A stretch of 7,091 bases of DNA. Origin: Planctomycetaceae bacterium. Lineage in GTDB: Bacteria > Planctomycetota > Planctomycetia > Planctomycetales > Planctomycetaceae. Positions 1-6,626 of the stretch are shown here, piece after piece; within the stretch, counting starts at the first letter, position 1, and every line of letters starts with the position of its first letter. The stretch covers positions 1 to 7,091 of the forward strand of contig JAGQQT010000211.1 in the NCBI GenBank assembly GCA_020426065.1, in the 5' to 3' direction. Under the pieces are notes generated by a model that ran no database searches, was not told where the DNA came from, and worked only from the letters and a program-made list of their open reading frames with translations. The translations under genes and the position numbers were made by a program.

Positions 1-269
1 TCGCCGTGCATTTCCGCCAGTTTTGGTTTGGGATCGAAGGTTTCGAGCTGGGAAGGCCCACCCGCCATGGTCAGCCAGATAATCCGTTTGGCTTTTTGCG
101 GGAGGGGAGGATTCGTCAGGACTCCGGGCATGGGAGCGGCCTGAACCGGACGGGATTCCTGGCCCAGCAGCGAAGCGAATGCCACTGTTCCGACGGAACC
201 TGCCGAGCGATTCAAAAAGGCCCGTCGGGAAATCGCATGAAGCCATTGTGAGTTCTTGCTGTTTTGCAT
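1..269 (-). CDS. DUF1501 family protein, second tandem copy (N-terminus only, runs off the window)
   Basis: This is the first 89 residues of a DUF1501 protein; the rest lies beyond position 1. The leader has a canonical twin-arginine motif (SRRAFLN, arginines at residues 15-16), a hydrophobic stretch and an AxA-like end (VQAAP), so Tat export is likely. The mature start carries the family hallmark IIWLTMAGGPSQLETFDPKPKL (residues 63-84). From the RR onward it aligns almost without gaps to the neighbouring 474-residue DUF1501 protein, so the two are paralogs. The ATG at 267-269 is the first in-frame start after an in-frame TGA two codons upstream. No good Shine-Dalgarno sequence is visible. 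It starts 68 nt after its paralog ends, on the same strand, so co-transcription is likely. DUF1501 belongs to the alkaline phosphatase/sulfatase-like fold; the substrate is unknown. Family assignment is firm. Confidence 0.88.
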   Translation of the reverse strand, partial: MQNSKNSQWLHAISRRAFLNRSAGSVGTVAFASLLGQESRPVQAAPMPGVLTNPPLPQKAKRIIWLTMAGGPSQLETFDPKPKLAEMHG

Positions 270-280
270 GATTCAATCAT
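268..280. repeat. 13-bp palindrome covering the start codon of the second DUF1501 gene
   Basis: ATGATT-C-AATCAT is a perfect odd-length palindrome that includes two bases of the ATG at 267-269. In the minus-strand mRNA it could form a 5-bp hairpin with a UGA loop. Just upstream (281-295) is a second short hairpin, CTCAT/ATGAG with a 5-nt loop. Together they could limit ribosome access to a start that lacks a Shine-Dalgarno sequence. The elements are short and chance is a real alternative. Confidence 0.3.
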
Positions 281-337
281 CTCATCAAGAATGAGGTTAC
301 GAATTCCCTGTCAGGTCCATCCGGGTTGACTTAGATT

Positions 338-1762
338 TCAACTTAATATCTCGTGCAGAACACGAGCCCCTTCCACACCGGTCAGCTTGGCATCCAGACC
401 CTGAAACTTGACGCTGAACGCATCGTGCTGAATCCCCAGTTGATGCAGCATGGTGGCATGCAGGTCATGAACGGTGCAGACATTTTCGACTGCGGAATAG
501 CCGAGTTCATCGGTTCCTCCGTAAACCGTGCCCCCTTTCACGCCCGCTCCTGCCAGCCACATCGACATGGATTTGTTGTGATGGTCGCGGCCAATCGGCC
601 CCTTGTTTCCCTGAGACATCGGCGTCCGCCCGAATTCTCCAGACCAGACCAGCAAGGTGTCCTCGAACATCCCGAGATGCTTCAGATCATTGATCAGAGC
701 AGCGCAGGCCTGGTCAACTTCGCGGGCGCGGAGCGGGAGTTCTTCCCTGAGCAGACTGTGATGATCCCAGTCTCGATGATAGAGCTGAATGAAACGGACA
801 CCCTGTTGAGCCAGACGTCTGGCCAGCAGACAGTTGGAGGCAAACGAACCATCTCCCGGTTCGCATCCGTAGCGGGAAATGGTGAGGGCATCTTCGCCGG
901 ACAGATCCATCAGATTGGGAACGCTGGTCTGCATCTGGAATGCCATTTCGTACTGGGCAATCCGCGTGGCAATTTCCGGATCCTGCGTGGATCGTTCCTG
1001 CTGACGGTTGAGCTGACTGATGGCGGTGACATCCATCCCCTGCTGTGCGTGGGAGACTCCCGGTGGATTGCTCAAATACAAAACCGGATCACCACTGGAG
1101 CGAAGCTGCACTCCCTGATAGCGGCTCGGCAGGAATCCACTGCTCCATTGACGGGCGGCAATCGGTTGCGGAGAGCGCCCTTTGCCAGTGGAAACCAGCA
1201 CGACAAAACCGGGCAGATCTTCCGCTTCGGATCCGAGTCCGTAAGTGACCCAGGATCCCATACTGGGACGGCCGGCAATCTGGGATCCGGTGTTCATGAA
1301 CATATGAGCCGGGTCATGATTGATCGCTTCGGTTGTCATGGAGCGGACCAGGCAGATGTCATCCGCGACAGAGCCGAGATGCGGCAGCAGGTCGCTCATC
1401 TCCATCCCGCTCTCGCCATATTTTTTGAAGCCGAACTGCGGGCCCAGGCAGAACAGTTTCTGCCCCTGCAGCTGGGCCAGCTGCTGCCCCTGGGTCACGC
1501 TGGCTGGCATTGGCTGGCCGCTCATATCGGCCAGTTTCTGCTTGCGGTCAAACAGTTCCAGATGAGACGGCCCGCCCGCCATGGTCATCCAGATGACTCT
1601 TTTGGCTCTTACCGGGAGTGGCAAGTTTCCGATCACTCCCGCTGTGGGGGCCGCCTGTGGCTGCGACTGCTGGAGTAACGAGGCCAGCGCGACGCCGTAC
1701 AAGCCCTGCTTGGTGCGGGCAAGTACCTGGCGTCGATTCAGACTGGTGGATAACAACTGCAT
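338..1762 (-). CDS. DUF1501 family exported protein (alkaline phosphatase/sulfatase-like fold)
   Basis: This 474-residue protein has the usual full length for DUF1501 (PF07394). It opens with a Tat-like leader (NRRQVL, arginines at 10-11; hydrophobic LYGVALASLL; QAAP near residue 38), so it probably acts outside the cytoplasm. Family landmarks in order are WMTMAGGPSHLELFD (58-72), NHDPAHMFMNTG (148-159), GRPSMGSW (164-171), DWDHH (331-335), WSGEFGRTP (373-381), GRDHH (391-395) and HDLHATMLHQLG (432-443). The Asp/His-rich motifs resemble metal-site elements of the alkaline phosphatase superfamily, but no substrate is established. The usual DPKP after the first motif is DRKQ here, and the Tat motif has Asn and Val where Ser/Thr and Phe are typical. 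The start is supported by GGAAG 8 nt upstream. It follows the PSD1 gene by 38 nt, a recurrent planctomycete pairing, and precedes a paralog. Confidence 0.92.
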   Translation of the reverse strand: MQLLSTSLNRRQVLARTKQGLYGVALASLLQQSQPQAAPTAGVIGNLPLPVRAKRVIWMTMAGGPSHLELFDRKQKLADMSGQPMPASVTQGQQLAQLQGQKLFCLGPQFGFKKYGESGMEMSDLLPHLGSVADDICLVRSMTTEAINHDPAHMFMNTGSQIAGRPSMGSWVTYGLGSEAEDLPGFVVLVSTGKGRSPQPIAARQWSSGFLPSRYQGVQLRSSGDPVLYLSNPPGVSHAQQGMDVTAISQLNRQQERSTQDPEIATRIAQYEMAFQMQTSVPNLMDLSGEDALTISRYGCEPGDGSFASNCLLARRLAQQGVRFIQLYHRDWDHHSLLREELPLRAREVDQACAALINDLKHLGMFEDTLLVWSGEFGRTPMSQGNKGPIGRDHHNKSMSMWLAGAGVKGGTVYGGTDELGYSAVENVCTVHDLHATMLHQLGIQHDAFSVKFQGLDAKLTGVEGARVLHEILS

Positions 1763-1770
1763 CCTGTTCT

Positions 1771-1775
1771 CTTCC
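1771..1775 (-). promoter_or_regulatory. Ribosome binding site of the first DUF1501 gene
   Basis: On the minus strand GGAAG lies 8 nt before the ATG at 1760-1762. The sequence just before the ATG, GAGAACAG plus one base, also occurs directly before the start of the upstream PSD1 gene. Confidence 0.5.
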
Positions 1776-1800
1776 GTTCTTTCCGAAGTATGTTTCCCGA

Positions 1801-4338
1801 TCAGGAACGGGTAATTGTTTCGTGCAGGTTCAGCAGGACCCGGGCCACATGACTCCAGGCTGCCAGTTCCACCGGATCAAGTTCCGTGTTACGGGGAGCC
1901 AGTCCGGTCTTCAGGAGAGATTCTGCTGCTTGAGGATCTTCCCGATAAACCTGCAGGTGCTGAGCAAGGAGTGGTTCGATCACTTTCAGTTCTTCGGCAT
2001 CCGGATCTCGCTGGAGTGCCTGCTGCCACGCCCAGCGTAAACGCTCTTCTGTGGACTTGGGTCCTTCTGTCAGGATCCGCTCGGCAAATTTGCGGGCGGC
2101 TTCGACATAAGTGGGATCATTCAACAGCACCAGTGCCTGCTGAGGGATGTTTGAGCGGTTTCTCTCTGCACAACATTCTTCCCGGCTGGGAGCATCGAAG
2201 GCCATCAGACTGGGATGCAGGAAGGTTCGTTGCCACCAGGTATAAAGTCCCCGGCGGTATTGGGATTCTCCCTTGTCGGCATCGTATTCACGTCGGGGGA
2301 AGTTCAGGTTTTCCCAGTAGCCACCCGGCTGATAAGGCTTCACGCTGGGGCCACCAATATTCAAAACCAGCAGGCCTGAAACCGACAACGCATAATCCCG
2401 CACCAGTTCGGCATCCATCCGGAAGGCAGACTGCCGGGCATGTTCCCGGTTGTAAGGATCGGCAGCGAGTAAGGCAGGTGTGGCGACAGATGTTTGCTGG
2501 TAAGTCTTGCTGGTCACGATCAGGCGGACCATGTGCTTAACGTCCCAACCGGAATCCATCAATTCGCAGGCCAGCCAGTCCAGCAGAGGGGCATTGGGAG
2601 GAGTTTCCCCCTGGGCTCCGAGGTCATCGAGCACCTTGCTGAGTCCGGTACCGAAGAACTGCTTCCAGAGCCGGTTCATATAAGCCCGGGCAGTCAGCGG
2701 ATTGTCTCGGGAAACGAGCCAGTTTGCCAGATCGAGACGGGTCAACTCCCGTTCACCGAATTCGGGCTGCGGCAGGAAATGAGGCAGCGCAGGCTGCATC
2801 ACTTCACCGCTCTCATCCATCCAGTTGCCACGCGGCAGAATCCGCACGGTCCGTTTGTTGTTGGTGCTGATGCTGACAATGCAATGGGGCAAACTGTTTT
2901 CGTAACCCGTTTTTTCCTGTTCCGCTTTTTTGAGAGCGGCGAATGTTTCCTGATGCTCCCGATTCACGACCGCTCGATAGTATTCCTGAATCGCCGATTT
3001 CAGTTTCTGGTCGCGCTGGTCGGCAGGCTTGCTCAATGCATCCAGAGCAGCCTTGGCCAGATCCTTTTCATTTTTTGAGGCTTTGGAATCTTCAGCCAGC
3101 TCGGGCAGAGATAACCCTTCTGAGGGGAGCGAGGCTTCCCATTCTGCCTGAGCCTTGTCGAGCACGGCACCGGCTTCATTCGCCAGCTTCTGGGCGGCCT
3201 TCAGTTCTGCATCTCGTCTGGCCAGTTCTGCTTCCTGCTCTGCCGTGATGACCAGCATGCCTGCTTCCCGCTTGCCGAGAATTGGTTCCTGGATATCGGC
3301 GAAGAAGGCCCCCAGCGAATAAAAGTCCCGCATGGTGAATGGATCAAATTTATGATCGTGACATTGGCAACAACCCGTCGTCATTCCCAGCCAGACTGTT
3401 CCCACAGCCCGGACACGGTCCGTCAACATTCGTGCTTCATAATCTTTGGGTTGGGCTCCCCCTTCCTCCGTACTGAGCAGCAACCGGTTAAATCCTGAAC
3501 CAACTCGGGTTTCCTGATTGGCTTCCGGCAGCAGATCCCCGGCGATCTGCTCGATCGTGAACTGATCGAACGGTTTGTTCTCGTTGAAGCTCTCAATGAC
3601 ATAGTCGCGATACGGCCAGACATTGCGGGGATTGTCGCTGTGATAGCCGATCGTGTCGGCAAATCGCACCAGGTCGAGCCACCATTGCCCCATCCGCTCC
3701 CCGTAATGAGGATTGGCCAGCAACGAGTCGACCAGTTTTTCGTAGGCGTCTTCACTGCCGTCATTGATAAACGCATTCACCTGCTCAGGAGTGGGAGGCA
3801 GGCCAATCAGGTCGTTGTACAAACGTCGGACCAGAGTCCTGCGGTCGGCTTCCGGTGAAGGTTTCAGTCCCAGTTCCTGCAAGCGTTGCTGAACCAGAAA
3901 ATCGATGCCGTTTTCTCCCGCCGGGATCTCTGCTTTGACGGGTGGCTCAAAGGACCAGTGCTGTTGATACTCGGCTCCCTGGGCAATCCACTGCTGGAGT
4001 GTTTTTTTCTGCGCGGGAGTCAGCTTCTTGTGTGAATCGGGCGGAGGCATGATCTGTTCCGGATCATCCGACATAATCCGTTCCAGCAAAGTCCCCTCTC
4101 CCGGTTTGCCTGGCACGAACGCATTGGCTGCGATCGCTTCCTCGCGGAGATCGAGCCGGAGGTCCGCCTGCCTGTGATTGGCATCGGGACCGTGACAGAA
4201 GAAACAGTTGTCCGAGAGAATTGGCCGGATATCCCGGTTAAACTGAACCTGTTCTTCTGCAGCAGTCTGGTTGACTACTGGCAATGCAGCAACGACACAC
4301 AACAGCGATATGCGAAAACTCGCGGCGGATGAAATCAT
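1801..4338 (-). CDS. PSCyt1-DUF1549-DUF1553 (PSD1) planctomycete cytochrome-like protein
   Basis: This 845-residue exported protein begins with a Sec-type signal (hydrophobic ISLLCVVAALPVV, likely cleavage near TAA/EE at residue 27). PSCyt1 follows: NRDIRPILSDNCFFCHGPD, with CxxCH at 45-49, and a MPPPDSHKKLT segment from residue 97 whose Met may be the second haem ligand. DUF1549 (PSCyt2) spans about 143-352 and contains a second CxxCH (CCQCHDHKFDPF, 323-327). A charged, Ala/Glu/Lys-rich helical linker covers about 360-485. DUF1553 runs from about 530 (LDLANWLVSRDNPLTARAYMNRLW) through NIPQQALVLLND (730-741) to LNLHE near the C-terminus, so the protein is complete. I chose the ATG at 4336-4338 over one 17 codons upstream because it has GGAG 6 nt before it and places the signal peptide at the N-terminus. 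Haem attachment and a redox role are inferred; the family has no proven reaction. It is the likely first gene of the DUF1501 operon. Confidence 0.93.
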   Translation of the reverse strand: MISSAASFRISLLCVVAALPVVNQTAAEEQVQFNRDIRPILSDNCFFCHGPDANHRQADLRLDLREEAIAANAFVPGKPGEGTLLERIMSDDPEQIMPPPDSHKKLTPAQKKTLQQWIAQGAEYQQHWSFEPPVKAEIPAGENGIDFLVQQRLQELGLKPSPEADRRTLVRRLYNDLIGLPPTPEQVNAFINDGSEDAYEKLVDSLLANPHYGERMGQWWLDLVRFADTIGYHSDNPRNVWPYRDYVIESFNENKPFDQFTIEQIAGDLLPEANQETRVGSGFNRLLLSTEEGGAQPKDYEARMLTDRVRAVGTVWLGMTTGCCQCHDHKFDPFTMRDFYSLGAFFADIQEPILGKREAGMLVITAEQEAELARRDAELKAAQKLANEAGAVLDKAQAEWEASLPSEGLSLPELAEDSKASKNEKDLAKAALDALSKPADQRDQKLKSAIQEYYRAVVNREHQETFAALKKAEQEKTGYENSLPHCIVSISTNNKRTVRILPRGNWMDESGEVMQPALPHFLPQPEFGERELTRLDLANWLVSRDNPLTARAYMNRLWKQFFGTGLSKVLDDLGAQGETPPNAPLLDWLACELMDSGWDVKHMVRLIVTSKTYQQTSVATPALLAADPYNREHARQSAFRMDAELVRDYALSVSGLLVLNIGGPSVKPYQPGGYWENLNFPRREYDADKGESQYRRGLYTWWQRTFLHPSLMAFDAPSREECCAERNRSNIPQQALVLLNDPTYVEAARKFAERILTEGPKSTEERLRWAWQQALQRDPDAEELKVIEPLLAQHLQVYREDPQAAESLLKTGLAPRNTELDPVELAAWSHVARVLLNLHETITRS

Positions 4339-4344
4339 TCTGTT

Positions 4345-4348
4345 CTCC
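4345..4348 (-). promoter_or_regulatory. Ribosome binding site deciding the PSD1 gene start
   Basis: GGAG lies 6 nt before the ATG at 4336-4338 on the minus strand. The alternative in-frame ATG at 4387-4389 is preceded by a pyrimidine-rich, then TATA-rich stretch with no ribosome binding site, and it would put 17 mostly polar residues ahead of the signal peptide. Confidence 0.6.
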
Positions 4349-4388
4349 GTACGCAGATCGGATAAAAACCGTGCAAAATCAACATCCA

Positions 4389-4417
4389 TTTATATAGCGA
4401 GAAGAGGGCATAAGCAA
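4389..4417 (-). promoter_or_regulatory. Candidate sigma70-type promoter of the PSD1-DUF1501 operon
   Basis: On the minus strand TTGCTT (4412-4417) and TATAAA (4389-4394) are separated by 17 nt. The -10 matches the consensus at five of six positions, the -35 only at the first three. Transcription would start near 4382, giving a leader of about 45 nt before the ATG at 4338. This also argues against the upstream ATG at 4387-4389, which would overlap the -10 box. It is inferred from consensus only. Confidence 0.4.
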
Positions 4418-4431
4418 TTCCCTGCCAGAAT

Positions 4432-4518
4432 CTCCCGAGGGGAGCCCCGACTGAAATCAGCCGCCAGAGGAGCCTTTCGGAGTTTTGTGCGACAAAAGAC
4501 CACAGCCTTCGGCTGGTC
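4432..4518. repeat. Cluster of three short inverted repeats
   Basis: Three potential hairpins lie within 87 nt: CTCCC-GAG-GGGAG (4432-4444), TTTTGT-GCG-ACAAAA (4483-4497), and immediately after it GACC-AC-AGCC-TTC-GGCT-GGTC (4498-4518), whose left arm has a 2-nt bulge. None is followed by a T run, so they do not look like classical terminators. They could be operator sites, a structured leader for a holA transcript that starts far upstream, or chance. Confidence 0.4.
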
Positions 4519-4636
4519 CTGGAATCGCTGCAGTTGTATTCCCATTGCTCCCCGATCAGAATGAGCCCGAGGGTTCCATCACTGGATCTCGCGGGTATTC
4601 TGCCTCTCGCAAGCGGAAGAGTTGCCTCAGCCGGGA

Positions 4637-4662
4637 GAAAAAGTTTTCGAGAAATGTTTCTC
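4637..4662. repeat. A/T-rich tandem inverted repeats upstream of holA
   Basis: GAAAA-AG-TTTTC (4637-4648) is followed directly by GAGAAA-TG-TTTCTC (4649-4662). Each is a perfect short palindrome with a 2-nt centre, a form more typical of a protein-binding site than of an RNA hairpin. The group ends 81 nt before the holA ATG. No regulator is identifiable. Confidence 0.3.
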
Positions 4663-4743
4663 TCCTGCCTTGCTCGGAAGAATTGATATTCACTTCACAA
4701 CTTTTGATGACACTGCTCTTCACTTCCTCAAGCGATTTTCATC

Positions 4744-5739
4744 ATGCATGCAACTGAGTTTCTGGAGCAGGCCCTCCCTGACAAGGTTCCCCCTTTCGTG
4801 GTCTTGCTGGGCGGAGAGCATTATCTCAAGCAGCTGGTGATTCAGCGGATCGCCGAAGCGCTGTTTGGAGCGGAGGATGCTCAGGAAATGCTGAACAGTG
4901 TTGAGGGAAAAACAGCCAACTGGACCAGTATTGCCGATGAATTGCGAACGATTTCCATGTTCGGTGGCAACCGCTGTGTGCTGATTGATGGAGCGGATGA
5001 TTTCGTTTCCAGCTTTCGCTCGCAACTGGAAACATACGCAGACCATCCCGCGAAATCCGGTGTCCTGATCCTCGATGTAAAAAGTTGGCCCAAGACCACC
5101 AAGCTGGCCAAAAAAATTGTCAAAACCAGCCTGCTGATTGACTGCGGGGAGCTGAAAGGAGCTCAGCTGACGAGCTGGATCTGCGGCACCGCAAAATCGA
5201 AATATGGAAAAACGATCTCACGGAACGCCGCTCAGACCATGACTGAGCTGGCGGGAACTTCTATCGGACTGCTGGCCCAGGAAATCGACAAGCTGGTGTC
5301 GTTTGTGGGGGAACGGAATCAGATTACCGAAGAGGATGTGCAGACACTGGTCGGCGGCTGGCGGCTCGAAACCACATGGGCAATGATCAATGGTGTGCGG
5401 GATGGTCAGCTCGGACAGGCACTGACGGAACTGAACAAGCTGATCGTGGCGGGGGAAGCTCCGCAGAAACTGCTCGGTGGAATCACGTTTGTTTATCGCA
5501 AGATCATTCAGGCCGTCCGCATTTCCGCTCAGACCCGACAGTTGGGTCCCGCACTCAAGGATGCAGGCGTTTTCCCACGGGATATCCCCGCTACAGAAAC
5601 GTATCTGCGGAGGCTGGGACGGGTACGGGCAGAACAGATTCCCCGTCTGTTGAGTGATGTGGATATGGCACTGAAAGGTGAAAGTGCCCTGCCACCACGC
5701 GTGCTGATTGAAAAGCTGCTCGTGGAGTTGTCGCCTTAA
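4744..5739 (+). CDS. holA: DNA polymerase III, delta subunit
   Basis: The 331-residue product matches the length and layout of the bacterial clamp-loader delta subunit, which opens the beta sliding clamp within the delta/delta-prime/tau(gamma) complex in the cytoplasm. The N-terminal AAA+-like domain starts with [21 protein letters not shown] (16-36), the degenerate, non-ATP-binding counterpart of a Walker A loop. [15 protein letters not shown] (73-87) and LLIDCGEL (130-137) are further family landmarks. The helical middle domain has [19 protein letters not shown] (171-189) and [11 protein letters not shown] (194-204). The C-terminal collar domain ends in [25 protein letters not shown] (305-329). 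The ATG at 4744 fits the usual N-terminus; no ribosome binding site is visible, which is not unusual in planctomycetes. It stands alone on the plus strand and converges on the glmU-like gene with 9 nt between stop codons. Confidence 0.92.
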   Translation: MHATEFLEQALPDKVPPFVVLLGGEHYLKQLVIQRIAEALFGAEDAQEMLNSVEGKTANWTSIADELRTISMFGGNRCVLIDGADDFVSSFRSQLETYADHPAKSGVLILDVKSWPKTTKLAKKIVKTSLLIDCGELKGAQLTSWICGTAKSKYGKTISRNAAQTMTELAGTSIGLLAQEIDKLVSFVGERNQITEEDVQTLVGGWRLETTWAMINGVRDGQLGQALTELNKLIVAGEAPQKLLGGITFVYRKIIQAVRISAQTRQLGPALKDAGVFPRDIPATETYLRRLGRVRAEQIPRLLSDVDMALKGESALPPRVLIEKLLVELSP

Positions 5740-5748
5740 ATCTACCGC

Positions 5749-6489
5749 TTACCGGGACTTCATCACCACTTCGACTTCAGCCAGCTGCTCCTGGGTGTTG
5801 ACTCCCATCGCTTCCTGGATATCGAGCGTGTTGGCGGCCAGGACGGTTTTGCCTTTTCCCAGCAGAATTTCTGCACAGTCGGTGAGATAGTATTCGGCCT
5901 GCTGGTTTTCAGGCCGGAGTTCTTTGAGTGCCTGCAGGAGATCCTGAGCCTCAAAGGCGAAACAACCGGTGTTGATTTCTTCGATTTTCTGCTCTGCTTC
6001 GCTGGCGTCTTTCTGCTCGACAATCCGCTGAAAGGTGCCATCGGCGGAACGAACAATGCGCCCCAGCCCAAAGTTGTTGCTGGTGGTTGCGGTGCCAACC
6101 ACACAAGCTGCCTGATGTGCGGCCTGCTCATCCAGCAAACCACGAAGAGATTCTCCCCGCAAAAGTGGAGTATCGCCTGCCAGAACTAACACTGGACCAC
6201 TGTGTGCAGCCAGGGCCTTCTCGGCCATCATGACCGCGTGTCCGGTTCCCTTCTGTTCGGACTGCAAGGCGAACTCGACATCCGGGTGATGAGACAACGC
6301 ACCCTGAACTTCTTCGGCCTTGTGCCCGACAATCACAACGGTTTTCGTCACTCCCGCTGCCCGAGCCGCATTCAGAACGTGGTCGATCATCGTCACACCA
6401 CAAACTTTGTGCAGCACCTTGGGCGTTTCCGATTTCATGCGGGTGCTTTTTCCTGCAGCCAGCACAATTGCAAGCGGACTCTGTGACAT
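5749..6489 (-). CDS. glmU: GlmU-type UDP-N-acetylglucosamine pyrophosphorylase, uridylyltransferase domain only
   Basis: This 246-residue protein corresponds to the N-terminal half of bifunctional GlmU, which joins UTP and GlcNAc-1-phosphate to give UDP-GlcNAc for peptidoglycan and LPS. Visible motifs are LAAGKSTRM (10-18), PKVLH (23-27), QSEQKGTGHAV (76-86), GDTPLL (105-110, with the metal-binding Asp at 106), GLGRIVR (141-147), VEQKDAS (157-163), EINTG (171-175), AEYYLTD (198-204) and GVN (229-231, whose Asn aligns with the second Mg ligand). All uridylyltransferase elements are therefore present. The left-handed beta-helix acetyltransferase domain that normally follows is absent: the gene stops 9 nt from the holA stop, leaving no room for a remnant. 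The ATG at 6487-6489 is preferred over a TTG three codons upstream because the ATG begins just ahead of the conserved core. GlcN-1-P acetylation would need another enzyme. A related sugar nucleotidyltransferase is the alternative, but QSEQxGTGHAV strongly favours GlmU. Confidence 0.88.
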   Translation of the reverse strand: MSQSPLAIVLAAGKSTRMKSETPKVLHKVCGVTMIDHVLNAARAAGVTKTVVIVGHKAEEVQGALSHHPDVEFALQSEQKGTGHAVMMAEKALAAHSGPVLVLAGDTPLLRGESLRGLLDEQAAHQAACVVGTATTSNNFGLGRIVRSADGTFQRIVEQKDASEAEQKIEEINTGCFAFEAQDLLQALKELRPENQQAEYYLTDCAEILLGKGKTVLAANTLDIQEAMGVNTQEQLAEVEVVMKSR

Positions 6490-6538
6490 CAATAACAAAC
6501 TTTCAGAAGCAGATGAATTCGGGAGGTTGGCTCAGTCT

Positions 6539-6552
6539 CTGTTGAGCAACAG
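6539..6552. repeat. Inverted repeat upstream of the glmU-like gene
   Basis: CTGTTG-AG-CAACAG is a perfect 6-bp inverted repeat with a 2-nt centre, flanked by GTCT (6535-6538) and AGAC (6551-6554), which can pair alternatively. It lies about 50 nt before the ATG at 6489, so it could be an operator or a leader hairpin. I could not find a convincing promoter for the gene in this region. Confidence 0.35.
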
Positions 6553-6626
6553 ACGTTAAATAGGGACAACAAATTGCTGGCGTGGTGTTTCCCTGCTGGT
6601 AACACTTTTCAAGCGACTTGAATGTG

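Larger units (their letters stand above)
4339..4743. other. Divergent intergenic region between the PSD1 operon and holA
   Basis: These roughly 400 nt separate two divergently transcribed genes. No reading frame in it resembles a protein family. It contains the PSD1 promoter candidate (4389-4417), three closely spaced short inverted repeats (4432-4518) and a second group of A/T-rich inverted repeats (4637-4662) about 80 nt before holA. A TTGATA at 4683-4688 could be a -35 element for holA, but I see no convincing -10 at the right spacing. No clear Shine-Dalgarno sequence precedes the holA start. I recognise no riboswitch or tRNA. Confidence 0.6.

Noticed and set aside
353..1678. A 441-codon open frame on the plus strand, fully antisense to the first DUF1501 gene.
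   Set aside because: Its product shows no family motif and low-complexity-free but unremarkable composition, while the opposite strand encodes a clear full-length DUF1501 protein. Long antisense frames are expected from the codon bias of such a gene.
3423..3776. A 117-codon minus-strand frame inside the PSD1 gene, considered as a small overlapping gene or frameshift product.
   Set aside because: The main frame is continuous through this region with conserved DUF1549 motifs, so no frameshift is needed and the overlapping frame shows no protein-like features.
4297..4300. Cysteine in the PSD1 signal peptide (SLLC) as a lipoprotein attachment site.
   Set aside because: The residues before the Cys (Leu-Leu) do not fit a lipobox, which needs a small residue at -1, and the Cys lies within the hydrophobic core.
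4485..4757. A 90-codon plus-strand frame in the intergenic region, overlapping the holA start.
   Set aside because: No ribosome binding site, no recognisable motif, and it covers the inverted repeats; it overlaps the holA start in another frame.
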